Both the position numbers and the translations under genes were made by a program. 37,047 nt of DNA, from IMG/VR virus record IMGVR_UViG_3300043470_000314, positions 1 to 37,047 of that record, one strand, 5' to 3'. The DNA comes from a virus. The notes under the pieces are model-generated. The model saw only the letters and a list, made by a program, of their open reading frames with translations, made no database searches and was not told the origin of the DNA. The first letter of the stretch is position 1; each line of letters starts with the position of its first letter. Shown piece after piece: positions 6,773-13,786 of this stretch.

Positions 6773-7258
6773 ATGACAAGCATTAACATTAACATTTCAA
6801 ACGAAGATCTTGCTTCGACCAGTTCTGGTTCGTATGACCCGATTCCAAAGGGAACTTATGCAACTACCATCTTCACTGCGGAACTTGTTCCTGTGAAGAA
6901 CGGCGAGAACGCTGGTAAGCCTCAACTGAAGATTCAGTTGCGTGTTTCTGAGGGTCAGTTCGAGAACCGCCGTCTGTTCACTTTCGTTCCGCTTTACACT
7001 GGTAAGGCGTTCTGGAAGACTAAGGCGTTCTTTGAGGCTCTAGGTTACGACCTTAACGCTGGTAACTTTGAGGTTCCAGATGTTACAGAACTTCTCGGCA
7101 AGCCACTAGGCGCTAAGGTTACTCTTGTAGCTAACAGCGTTTCGGGTGAAGACGAGAACAATGTCGGTGGTTTCACTGGCGCATCATCAAGCACTGATGA
7201 ATTGCTAAAGGGCATGGGCGCAATCCCGACTGGCTCTGTCGGCAGTCCCTGGGCTTAA
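6773..7258 (+). CDS. DUF669 single-stranded DNA-binding protein
   Basis: This 161-residue DUF669 family protein is an OB-fold-like ssDNA binder found beside Sak4/AAA_24 recombinases. Diagnostic parts are the N-terminal SYDPIPKGTYATTI, KPQLKIQLRVSEGQFENRRLF in the middle, and FFEALGYDL near residue 90. The C-terminal tail is flexible but lacks the acidic DDDxPF end of bacterial SSB (it ends GSPWA). It is separated by 2 bp from the ATPase gene, with AGGAGG at 6759-6764. It is the last gene before the tRNA block. Confidence 0.82.
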   Translation: MTSININISNEDLASTSSGSYDPIPKGTYATTIFTAELVPVKNGENAGKPQLKIQLRVSEGQFENRRLFTFVPLYTGKAFWKTKAFFEALGYDLNAGNFEVPDVTELLGKPLGAKVTLVANSVSGEDENNVGGFTGASSSTDELLKGMGAIPTGSVGSPWA

Positions 7259-7269
7259 TGGGCAACCCT

Positions 7270-7293
7270 GGACATGGTTTAAAACTGTCCACA
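7270..7293 (+). other. Hairpin before the tRNA block
   Basis: TGGACA (about 7269-7274) and TGTCCA (7287-7292) form a 6-bp stem around an 11-base AT-rich loop just after the DUF669 stop. There is no U-run. It may mark RNA processing at the start of the tRNA block. Weak evidence. Confidence 0.3.
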
Positions 7294-7294
7294 A

Positions 7295-7364
7295 GCCCCC
7301 ACTGGTGGAACACATGCTCTTCTCCTTGGCGCGTGTAGTCCGAGTTCGATTCTCGGCCGGGGCA
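7295..7364 (+). ncRNA. tRNA-like element with perfect T-arm but no clear D-arm
   Basis: The 3' part is a textbook tRNA: T-stem CCGAG (7340-7344), loop TTCGATT, stem CTCGG (7352-7356), then CCGGGGC plus A. The acceptor's 5' side begins GCCCC (7295-7299), giving five pairs, and the final two pairs would need a CACT bulge before GG (7304-7305). Between them no D-arm forms. Instead ACACATGCT (7310-7318) and GGCGCGTGT (7328-7336) pair, with one A-C mismatch, around CTTCTCCTT. It is either a decayed tRNA or a reduced tRNA-like RNA; I cannot assign an anticodon. Confidence 0.4.
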
Positions 7365-7369
7365 CTAGA

Positions 7370-7435
7370 CTTACCGAATGGGAACTCTCGCTTGGTAGGG
7401 GCAGGCTCATGACCTGCTGGCGGATTATTTCGCCA
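7370..7435 (+). ncRNA. Three-hairpin tRNA-like remnant with a CAT loop
   Basis: Three consecutive stems occur: CTTACC/GGTAGG (7370-7375/7394-7399), GCAGG/CCTGC (7401-7405/7413-7417) around CTCATGA, which presents CAT at the anticodon position, and TGGCG/CGCCA (7418-7422/7431-7435) around GATTATTT. The order mimics D-, anticodon and T-arms, but no acceptor stem pairs, the T-loop lacks TTCGA, and position 37 is G rather than the A expected for a Met tRNA. Probably a degenerate tRNA or other structured RNA. Confidence 0.3.
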
Positions 7436-7438
7436 CTA

Positions 7439-7511
7439 GCCTCAATAGCTCATCTGGTAGAGCAACGCACTTGTAATGCGTAGGTGGCGGGTTCGAGTCC
7501 TGCTTGAGGCT
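7439..7511 (+). tRNA. tRNA-Thr (anticodon UGU)
   Basis: This is a full cloverleaf: acceptor GCCTCAA/TTGAGGC, D-stem GCTC/GAGC, anticodon stem ACGCA/TGCGT with loop CTTGTAA (anticodon TGT), and T-stem GCGGG/CCTGC with loop TTCGAGT. No CCA is encoded. It reads ACA (and by wobble other ACN) codons. Confidence 0.95.
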
Positions 7512-7581
7512 CGATGTGTGGTGGTTCGCACATTAAGGTAAGATGATTTCTTATTTGGTTATTTGTTCATTGGTAACAGGT

Positions 7582-7607
7582 TGGCCCCCCTGTATAAACA
7601 GGGGCCA
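7582..7607 (+). other. C/G-rich hairpin between two tRNAs
   Basis: TGGCCCCCCTGT (7582-7593) and ACAGGGGCCA (7598-7607) form a strong stem around an ATAA loop, with two extra C bases bulged. Only CTTT follows, so it is at best a weak terminator; it may be an RNA-processing or stability element between the Thr and Asn tRNAs. The rest of the gap 7512-7581 shows nothing recognisable. Confidence 0.45.
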
Positions 7608-7610
7608 CTT

Positions 7611-7683
7611 TGGGACATAGCTCAGATGGCAGAGCGCCGAACTGTTAATTCGGATGTCGCAGGTTCGATCCCTGCTGTCCCAG
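7611..7683 (+). tRNA. tRNA-Asn (anticodon GUU)
   Basis: This is a full cloverleaf: acceptor TGGGACA/TGTCCCA, D-stem GCTC/GAGC, anticodon stem CCGAA/TTCGG with loop CTGTTAA (anticodon GTT), T-stem GCAGG/CCTGC with loop TTCGATC, discriminator G. No CCA is encoded. It lies 34 bases before the primase-helicase start. Confidence 0.95.
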
Positions 7684-7717
7684 CGTTTCAAGGAGAAGTA
7701 TTACAATAGGAGGTATG

Positions 7718-9922
7718 ATGCAAGCAATAGATTTTTTTGAGTCAGTCTTAGGCACTGGGGCAGGCTATGCCACAATCGTCACAAAGGACGGCAGTGGCAA
7801 CCCAACAGTGCAAAAGTTTTTCAGTTACCCTGACGAACTTGATGCGATGGCTGCTTACGCAAAACAGTTTGAGAACGAAGACGTTTACTTTTCACCAATC
7901 TTGTTTTACGAAACTCGTCGCATCCGCGAGAACGCTAAGAGCGTTTCCGCTGTGTATTCGGACGCTGACACTTGTGACCCGAAGAACTTTCGCCTACAGC
8001 CGTCAATCATTGTAAAGACTTCTGAGGGGCGTTGGCATGCATACTGGATTCTGGATGCAGAAGCCGATCCACACCGCGTAGCAATGGCTAGCAAGCAGGT
8101 TGCTTATGGGCACAAAGATCAAGGCTGTGACCTTTCAGGTTGGAATCCAACCAAGTTGCTTCGTGTGCCTAACTCACGCAACACGAAGTATGGTGATGCA
8201 CAGGTCGTTGAGGCTGTGAACACTGGCTTGGTTTACAAGCTTGAAGAAGTTGAAGCCGCATACGCTGACGTTAAGGTTGATGCAGTGCTTGAACCGTCAC
8301 TCGCACCAATGCCAGAGATAACGCCAGACGTTATGGGTATCCTTGGCAAGATTAAAAGCAACACTGAAGTGTTGTCTTTGTTCATGGATGAGCCAGGCCC
8401 GAACGCAGACTACTCTCGCATGCTGTGGAAACTTGAACTGGAACTGTTCCGTCAAGGCTTAACCATTGACGAAGTGTTTGCTGTCGCTAAACACGCTCGC
8501 TGTAACAAGTATCGTCGCCCAGACCGCCCAAAGCGTTCTGACCCGGACGGTGACCTGTGGCGTGAGATTCAGCGCGCCCACCAAACTTTCCAGATCCCTG
8601 CCGAGGTTGAACAGGTTGAGGCCATCTTCATTGATGACACTCCACCTGAAAAGCCAATCAGTTTCTTGACTGATGCAGAGCGTGAGATTGTGTCGAACAC
8701 ACCAACCTTTATTGACAAATATGTGGCGTGGGCTGGCAAGAAAACTGATGGTGCTGTTGAGTATCAGATTGCTAGCGCATTTACTATGCTGTCAACTTGT
8801 TTCTCCGACATTGGTTACGCTACCCCAAAGTATGGGAAGCTTGGTTTGAACCTTTGGTTCATGCTGTTGGGTGAAACCACTCTGTCGCGTAAGTCTACTT
8901 CGCGCCAGTTGATGCTACGCATGCTCCGTTCGTTTGAGAAGTTCGCTGGTTACCAGATCGATATCGGTTCAAACGTTACTGCTGAAGGTTTGGTAAAGCA
9001 CTTGTCAGGTCGTGACAAACTTACTTCGCTGTTCCACCGCGATGAAGTTCAGGGTATGTTCAAGGAGTTCGTGACCAAGACCTACATGGCTGCAGCTGCT
9101 GACCAGTTCACCGAGCTTTACGATGGCCATGTCCCTGTGGTTATTCGTGCCACCGGTGCGGCTTCAGGTGTTAAGGCTGTTCAGTCTGAGCGAGCCGAGA
9201 CAAACTTCCTAATGTATCTGATGGGTATCACCAGCAAGGTTGCAGAGATTCTGACTGTGGACTATTTCCGTTCCGGTTTCTTGGCACGTTTCGTTTATGT
9301 TATCGCTGATTCACCAGAGCGCACATTTGAGAGCGAAGCCATTGAGCAGTCCGCTGAGATTGAAGTTGTGAAACAGGATGATGAGATGGAACAGATTGTT
9401 CGCACCCTGTATGACAGCACTCTTTACTGGCAGAAGAAAGGCGCACCTTTCCCACGCCCAGTTCGGATGACTGATGATGCCTTGGCTCGTTTCAACAAGT
9501 TCAAGTGGGACATGGGTAACTTTACTGTTGGCCACCCGAACGAAGAATCGATTGAGCCATCACGCCAGCGCCTAGCCCTATCCATTTGGAAGTGTGCTGT
9601 GTTGCTAGCAATGTATGACAAGTCAGATGAAGTTGAAGAACGTCACGTTCTAGTTGCAGTGCACTATGCAGAGCAGTGGTTTAAGAACCTTGTTCGCATG
9701 GCTGACTCGATCTCTGCTTCAGAGTGGCAACGAGAAGTTGACGAGCTTGAAGCACTGCTTGTCACTAAGGGTGGTCGTATGCGTTATGAAGAAGCTTACA
9801 AGAAGTTTGGTAACAAGCGTAAGCGTGAGTTCGACGAGATGGTTGACGCTTTGAAGTCGCAGGCTCGCATCGCAGTAAGAACAGAAAACATGAGAAACTT
9901 TTTGGAGGTAACAGGTAGATGA
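7718..9922 (+). CDS. Primase-helicase: AEP primase fused to P-loop ATPase
   Basis: This 734-residue protein should prime and unwind DNA at the fork. The N-terminal archaeo-eukaryotic-type primase has the metal motif SDADTCDP (D82 and D84), GRWHAYW with H107, and LLRVPNSRNTK with R149. After a linker and helical segment (about 225-290) comes an ATPase domain (about 325-560) with a P-loop-like GETTLSRKST at 385-394 and an acidic HRDEVQG at 441-447. The P-loop is unusual: R replaces the glycine before K. I use ATG 7718 because AGGAGG (7708-7713) is too close to ATG 7715. A winged-helix-like tail ends the protein (about 685-734). Confidence 0.87.
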   Translation: MQAIDFFESVLGTGAGYATIVTKDGSGNPTVQKFFSYPDELDAMAAYAKQFENEDVYFSPILFYETRRIRENAKSVSAVYSDADTCDPKNFRLQPSIIVKTSEGRWHAYWILDAEADPHRVAMASKQVAYGHKDQGCDLSGWNPTKLLRVPNSRNTKYGDAQVVEAVNTGLVYKLEEVEAAYADVKVDAVLEPSLAPMPEITPDVMGILGKIKSNTEVLSLFMDEPGPNADYSRMLWKLELELFRQGLTIDEVFAVAKHARCNKYRRPDRPKRSDPDGDLWREIQRAHQTFQIPAEVEQVEAIFIDDTPPEKPISFLTDAEREIVSNTPTFIDKYVAWAGKKTDGAVEYQIASAFTMLSTCFSDIGYATPKYGKLGLNLWFMLLGETTLSRKSTSRQLMLRMLRSFEKFAGYQIDIGSNVTAEGLVKHLSGRDKLTSLFHRDEVQGMFKEFVTKTYMAAAADQFTELYDGHVPVVIRATGAASGVKAVQSERAETNFLMYLMGITSKVAEILTVDYFRSGFLARFVYVIADSPERTFESEAIEQSAEIEVVKQDDEMEQIVRTLYDSTLYWQKKGAPFPRPVRMTDDALARFNKFKWDMGNFTVGHPNEESIEPSRQRLALSIWKCAVLLAMYDKSDEVEERHVLVAVHYAEQWFKNLVRMADSISASEWQREVDELEALLVTKGGRMRYEEAYKKFGNKRKREFDEMVDALKSQARIAVRTENMRNFLEVTGR

Positions 9923-10308
9923 GTTCAATAATTAATTTACAAGCAATCAATCTAGCAATCTGGATCCGAGACAACGCTCTCAAAATTGACAGGAACCTGC
10001 TCATTGAGCAGATTCAAAACCTGGCAGAGTATGAGATCTTCTCTAACAGACAGTTAGAATCGATTTGCAAAAAGCGTATCAGTTATGCTACCATCGGAGG
10101 ATACACTCGCAAAAGCACTAAGAGCGGTGGTCGGTTAAACCCGGACACGCTTGAAGACTTGCGTGAAGTGTTGTTCCTGAAACACAACGGTCGCATTGCA
10201 TACAGCAATATCAAGAACGCTGTGGATAACGGAACGTCACAAAACATGGTGTCACGACTTACTGGTGTGGCCCAGTCAACAATCAGTAAACATTTTGGAG
10301 GAAACTAA
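9919..10308 (+). CDS. Helix-turn-helix DNA-binding protein
   Basis: This 129-residue protein starts at ATG 9919, overlapping the primase-helicase stop (ATGA), with GGAGG at 9904-9908. Its C-terminal end (NMVSRLTGVAQSTISKHFGG, about residues 109-128) is a clear HTH with a recognition helix, and a second HTH-like stretch is possible near residues 37-60 (LAEYEIFSNRQLESICKKR). It is likely a sequence-specific DNA binder. Whether it regulates transcription or helps replication cannot be told. Confidence 0.8.
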   Translation: MSSIINLQAINLAIWIRDNALKIDRNLLIEQIQNLAEYEIFSNRQLESICKKRISYATIGGYTRKSTKSGGRLNPDTLEDLREVLFLKHNGRIAYSNIKNAVDNGTSQNMVSRLTGVAQSTISKHFGGN

Positions 10309-10550
10309 TGATAACTATTTACACAAACCCACAGTGCATTCAGTGCGACATGACTAAGAAGCAGTTCGATAAGGCCGGCCTTGAATATAAAAGCGTTGAC
10401 CTTGCTAGTGTGCCAGAACTGGTTGAACAGTTTAAAGCCGACGGTTACATGGCTGCACCAGTCGTGGTAACAAACATTGGAACCTGGTCTGGTTTTAAAC
10501 CAGAGCGCATCAGCCAGATCACTCACCCAAGTTACAGGAACAAGCTTTAA
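10308..10550 (+). CDS. NrdH-like glutaredoxin
   Basis: This 80-residue thioredoxin-fold redoxin has the active site C10-I-Q-C13, followed by the helix DMTKKQFDKAGLEY, the cis-proline motif APVVV near 49-53 and WSGFKPERI near 60-68. This last motif is typical of NrdH, which passes electrons to class Ib ribonucleotide reductase. No reductase gene is in the window, so it may serve the host enzyme. Its start shares a base with the previous stop, and GGAGG (10297-10301) precedes it. Confidence 0.88.
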   Translation: MITIYTNPQCIQCDMTKKQFDKAGLEYKSVDLASVPELVEQFKADGYMAAPVVVTNIGTWSGFKPERISQITHPSYRNKL

Positions 10551-11062
10551 TGTATTTAGACCCTAAGCTTGCATCGTGTGTGGGCGAAGAACCAGACATG
10601 TTTTTTGCAGACGATGAAGAGTCTCCAAACGAGACTCTCATTCTTCTAGCAAAACTTATTTGCGTCGTCTGCCCACTAAAAGAAATGTGTTTACAGAAAG
10701 CTATGGACGAAGACCTCGATGGTATCTGGGGTGGAACTACGACTCGTGAGCGCAGGATTACTGCCAACAGAGAGATGCGAGGCTACGTGCCAATCCCAAG
10801 AGTAGTTTCAGAAAAAGCTAAACAAGCAGCCAGTAAAAGTAATCTGGCTAAAGCCACTGCAACTGTGGAGCGTGACATGGAAGTATTGACAGAAGCTTTG
10901 CAACGCTTTGTTGACTTAGACGAGTTAACTAAAGAAGTTATCAAGTTGCGTATAGACAACCCTGGAAAATCTTTAGCAGATATTGCTGGCATGCTTTCAG
11001 TGTCACGAGACATTGTTGCTGGGCGTATTCGCAGAGTAAAGGAGAGAATAAAAAATGGATAG
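10550..11062 (+). CDS. WhiB domain fused to WhiA-like HTH
   Basis: This 170-residue protein has two recognisable halves. Residues 8-75 are WhiB-like: cysteines C10, C38, C41 and C47 (C-x27-C-x2-C-x5-C) for a [4Fe-4S] cluster and GIWGG at 58-62 followed by TTTRERR. After a basic linker and helix, residues 129-164 (VIKLRIDNPGKSLADIAGML, then VSRDIVAGRIRRV) closely resemble the C-terminal HTH of the actinobacterial sporulation/division regulator WhiA, including VAGRIRR. WhiA and WhiB act together at the same promoters in Streptomyces, so this single chain could mimic or hijack that pair. That function is inference. Its end overlaps the next gene by 8 bases. Confidence 0.82.
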   Translation: MYLDPKLASCVGEEPDMFFADDEESPNETLILLAKLICVVCPLKEMCLQKAMDEDLDGIWGGTTTRERRITANREMRGYVPIPRVVSEKAKQAASKSNLAKATATVERDMEVLTEALQRFVDLDELTKEVIKLRIDNPGKSLADIAGMLSVSRDIVAGRIRRVKERIKNG

Positions 11063-11258
11063 TATTAAAAATGGAATCTATGAAAGCAAAGCCAAGTTCA
11101 TTGACGTTGCGCAAAGCAGGTATGCTCTCGACGCACACTATCGCAGGTATCAGCGTGGAGAAAAGTATTCCTTAGCTAAACAATGCTTCCTCCATGTTGA
11201 GAAGCTTGCTAGCGAAGGTGTTGACTGGGCTATCAAAATTAAGGCAGGAACATTCTAA
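11055..11258 (+). CDS. 67-residue hypothetical protein
   Basis: ATG 11055 overlaps the preceding gene by 8 bases and follows GGAGAG (11041-11046). The protein is basic and helical with aromatic residues (YALDAHYRRYQRGEKYSLAK) and a single cysteine. Its stop shares the first base of the next ATG (TAATG). No family recognised. Confidence 0.7.
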   Translation: MDSIKNGIYESKAKFIDVAQSRYALDAHYRRYQRGEKYSLAKQCFLHVEKLASEGVDWAIKIKAGTF

Positions 11259-11707
11259 TGACAACAATGTTATGCCTTGACCCAGGTGGCACAACCGGGT
11301 TAGCAGTGTTCAGCTTTCAAACCGACGCAGAACCTTCTCTCGTGCATTTTGACCAGATCCCAGGCGGTTTAGACGGCTTCCTGGACTGGTATAAGAGTGA
11401 GCGAGAGATCTGGAACTGGGACATGATTGTGTGTGAAGACTTCACTCTACGCATGAACGTCAAGTTCCCAGACCTATCCCCGGTTTACATTATTGGGGCG
11501 TTAGAAGCTTTAGAGTGGCCGAACAAGCCAACCTACCAACAGCCGACACAAAAACCTTTGTGTGATGATGATAGACTTAAAGTATTAGGAATGCACAAGC
11601 CTGGAAAAGGCCACGCTAACGATGCTATAAGACACGGTATAATTTACCTAAGAAACAGTAGGCACATGCCTACATTGAAGAAAGGATGGGCGATCAATGG
11701 GTTGTAA
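11258..11707 (+). CDS. RuvC-like Holliday junction resolvase
   Basis: This 149-residue RNase H-fold nuclease has acidic residues in the RuvC order: D8 in CLDPGGTTGLAVF, E60 in VCEDF, and D122 with H126 in GHANDAIRHGIIYL. Phage RuvC-like proteins cleave four-way or branched DNA left by recombination and replication before packaging. It fits with the Sak4, Cas4-like and metallophosphoesterase genes nearby. It overlaps the next gene by 11 bases. Confidence 0.85.
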   Translation: MTTMLCLDPGGTTGLAVFSFQTDAEPSLVHFDQIPGGLDGFLDWYKSEREIWNWDMIVCEDFTLRMNVKFPDLSPVYIIGALEALEWPNKPTYQQPTQKPLCDDDRLKVLGMHKPGKGHANDAIRHGIIYLRNSRHMPTLKKGWAINGL

Positions 11708-13007
11708 ACTATGCACACTTCTGCCAAACGCAGAACTAGAATCAATGCTACTAACAAAGTCAAGTCGCTACATTGCAAGCAAGTTCGACATTGGACCAAC
11801 CACTGTGAACAAGCACCGCAAAAAGTGTATGGGAGTTTATGTTCCCAAGAACACTGACCGTCAGATGATTGAAGAAGAGAACCAGTCAATGACGTGGAAT
11901 GGAGACAAAGGTGTTTGGAACACTGGCCTGCTCGACATGGCCCTTGAGGGAATCTCACACGAAAGTATTTTGCAAAAGTTTGGGCACAACCCAGACAAGG
12001 TTGCAATTCGTGGAACCCTGCGTGAATCTCACAAAGAGTATTGGTCTCGCGACCTTGAGAAGATGCTGTGGAAGCACAGTTACTCTTTCTCGGTGGAACG
12101 TAAAAGCGAATCACTTGGCGAAGAGATCAATGCTGTTGAGCTAATCAAATCATTGAACACAGCCACGCCAATCAAAAAGAATGCACAAGGTGAAGACTCT
12201 ACCTTTGTGCTGGCTTGGGGTGACTGGCAGTTTGGTAAGAAAGAGGGTGGCGGAACTGCTGCGCTTATCGAACGACTAGACACCGCTTTCCATCAGGCTG
12301 TTGAACGAGTGCAAGAACTACGCAAGATTGGGCGCAAGCTTGACGAACTCGTAATCATTGGTGGTGGCGACATGATTGAAGGTTGTGTAATCTATCCTCA
12401 ACAATCATTCGGTATTGACGGTAACCGTCGTGAGCAGGTTCGTGGCACAGTCACAGCTATCTTGCACGGTTTAGCAATTCTTGCCCCACACTTCGACAAG
12501 GTTCGCCTGCAGGTTGTGCCAGGAAACCATGGTGAACACCGCATCACTGGTAACCGCACCGAAATTGGTGACAACGATGACCTGCTAGTGTTCGAGATGG
12601 CGCAAGTTGCTTGCGAGAACGACCCACGTTTCAAGCATGTTTCGTTTGAGATTGCTGAGAAAGAAATCTCAACCGTAACCAATGTTCGAGGCTGGATTTA
12701 CGGCGCAACACATGGTGACGTTTACGGCAAAGGTGGCGGAACTGGTGTCCGCAACAAGGTCTTCAACTGGTTTAAAACCATGGCCGCTAACCGACACGCT
12801 GTCGGTGGGGCTGACGTATTAGTAACATTCCATTTTCACCACGACGCACAGGAAGACTGGGGCAACACACTATGGGTTCAAAGTCCAACGATAGACGGCG
12901 GAAGCCACTACTTCAAAGAATACTCGGGGCACGACACAAAGCCTGGAATGCTCTCTTGGGTCGTAACCGAAAGCGAAAGGTTTCAGGACAAACAGATCCT
13001 GAGATAA
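11697..13007 (+). CDS. Metallophosphoesterase with N-terminal zinc-HTH
   Basis: This 436-residue protein begins with C3-x2-C6 ... H40-x3-C44 surrounding an HTH-like stretch (SSRYIASKFDIGPTTVNKH), a probable zinc-stabilised DNA-binding head. From about residue 168 it has the calcineurin-like phosphoesterase motifs GDWQFG (D176, Q178), GGGDMIEG (D225), GNHGEH (N277, H278), ATHGD (H339) and a His cluster HFHH at 379-382. Such phage proteins are related to the Mre11/SbcD nucleases. A DNA-processing role with the resolvase is likely but substrate specificity is unknown. Confidence 0.85.
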   Translation: MGCKLCTLLPNAELESMLLTKSSRYIASKFDIGPTTVNKHRKKCMGVYVPKNTDRQMIEEENQSMTWNGDKGVWNTGLLDMALEGISHESILQKFGHNPDKVAIRGTLRESHKEYWSRDLEKMLWKHSYSFSVERKSESLGEEINAVELIKSLNTATPIKKNAQGEDSTFVLAWGDWQFGKKEGGGTAALIERLDTAFHQAVERVQELRKIGRKLDELVIIGGGDMIEGCVIYPQQSFGIDGNRREQVRGTVTAILHGLAILAPHFDKVRLQVVPGNHGEHRITGNRTEIGDNDDLLVFEMAQVACENDPRFKHVSFEIAEKEISTVTNVRGWIYGATHGDVYGKGGGTGVRNKVFNWFKTMAANRHAVGGADVLVTFHFHHDAQEDWGNTLWVQSPTIDGGSHYFKEYSGHDTKPGMLSWVVTESERFQDKQILR

Positions 13008-13012
13008 TTTAT

Positions 13013-13192
13013 ATGGTGTTTGACCAAGAGACAGAACGTTTTGTTGAGGTCCAACCATATTGCAACTGTGGTGACGTGTTCTTCGCAAACGGTTTCGGTG
13101 GAGCATACTGCCAACACTGCGACCGTTTGTGTGAAGACAAAGAATGCATAGGTTGTTTAGCTTTAGGAAGGAATTTCAATGCCGGTATATGA
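13013..13192 (+). CDS. 59-residue Cys-rich zinc protein
   Basis: I use ATG 13013, five bases after the phosphoesterase stop; the longer frame from 12872 would overlap that gene by 136 bases. The 59 residues carry C17, C19, C33, C36, C40, C45 and C48, giving CNC, CQHC and CIGC knuckles that can hold two metals. It overlaps the following zinc-ribbon gene by 14 bases. No function known. Confidence 0.65.
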   Translation: MVFDQETERFVEVQPYCNCGDVFFANGFGGAYCQHCDRLCEDKECIGCLALGRNFNAGI

Positions 13193-13379
13193 ATACAAAT
13201 GCAACACTTGTGGGCACAGGCAAGTGGAAGAGCGAGGGATGCATGACGAAACAAAAATCCCAGCACTGTGTCAAGAAGAAAAGTGTTCAGGAATAGTTGT
13301 TAAACAGTTTGGTTTTGCACCAGCGTTTAAAGGCGACGGTTTCTACACAAACGACAAGAGAAAGCCAGTAGGTGAATAA
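13179..13379 (+). CDS. FmdB-type zinc-ribbon protein
   Basis: This 66-residue protein starts MPVYEYKCNTCGH, the characteristic start of the FmdB/CxxC_CxxC_SSSS zinc-ribbon family, with C8-x2-C11 and a second cysteine pair at C31 and C36. AGGAAGG (about 13166-13172) precedes ATG 13179. Family members are small putative regulators; the role in phages is unknown. Its stop shares a base with the next start. Confidence 0.78.
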   Translation: MPVYEYKCNTCGHRQVEERGMHDETKIPALCQEEKCSGIVVKQFGFAPAFKGDGFYTNDKRKPVGE

Positions 13380-13732
13380 TGTTTGGATTATTTAAAGAAG
13401 CAGCAGATGGAAAATATAAGCCACCAGCCGGTGTGCAAAGTGCGGCAAAGCGAGCGCTAAAGTGGATTAGTGAAGGTAAGGCTGGTGGAGGTTTTACGAG
13501 CGTAGGTCGTAGACGAGCTTCACAGCTAGCGTCAGGAACCCCAATAACTCGTGACACTGTAGCCCGCATGAAGTCTTACTTCGCTCGTCACACAGTTGAC
13601 AAGAAAGCTACAGGCTTCAGCTCTGGTGAAGAAGGTTACCCAAGTGCAGGGCGTGTAGCCTGGGATGCTTGGGGCGGTGACGCAGGTAAAGCCTGGGTTA
13701 ACCGAATCAACCTAGACCCACCAAAGAAGTAA
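13379..13732 (+). CDS. Conserved phage protein of unknown function
   Basis: This 117-residue basic protein contains PPAGVQSAAKRALKWISEGK, ASQLASGTPITRDTVARMKS, YFARH and GYPSAGRVAWDAWGGDAGKA. I recognise this pattern as recurring in phage genomes, sometimes as a domain in larger head-region proteins, but I know of no proven function. Here it is a stand-alone early gene, the last + strand gene before the terminator. Confidence 0.7.
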   Translation: MFGLFKEAADGKYKPPAGVQSAAKRALKWISEGKAGGGFTSVGRRRASQLASGTPITRDTVARMKSYFARHTVDKKATGFSSGEEGYPSAGRVAWDAWGGDAGKAWVNRINLDPPKK

Positions 13733-13738
13733 AAGATA

Positions 13739-13763
13739 AACCCCCAGCTAAACACTGGGGGTT
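13739..13763. terminator. Bidirectional rho-independent terminator
   Basis: AACCCCCAG (13739-13747) and CTGGGGGTT (13755-13763) form a perfect 9-bp stem around CTAAACA. On the + strand it is followed by TTCTCTT and on the - strand by TATCTTTT, so it can stop transcription of both converging arms. It lies between the last + gene and the last - gene. Confidence 0.9.
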
Positions 13764-13786
13764 TTCTCTTGTCGGGTTATTCCTAC

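Noticed and set aside
7370-7435. Calling the CAT-loop element a functional tRNA-Met
   Set aside because: There is no acceptor stem, the T-loop lacks the conserved TTCGA, and G rather than A follows the anticodon.
7582-7607. Calling the C/G hairpin a strong terminator
   Set aside because: Only CTTT follows and a tRNA gene starts four bases later.
12872-13192. Longer frame for the Cys-rich protein starting inside the phosphoesterase gene
   Set aside because: It would overlap a well-supported gene by 136 bases; ATG 13013 sits just after the stop and retains all cysteines.
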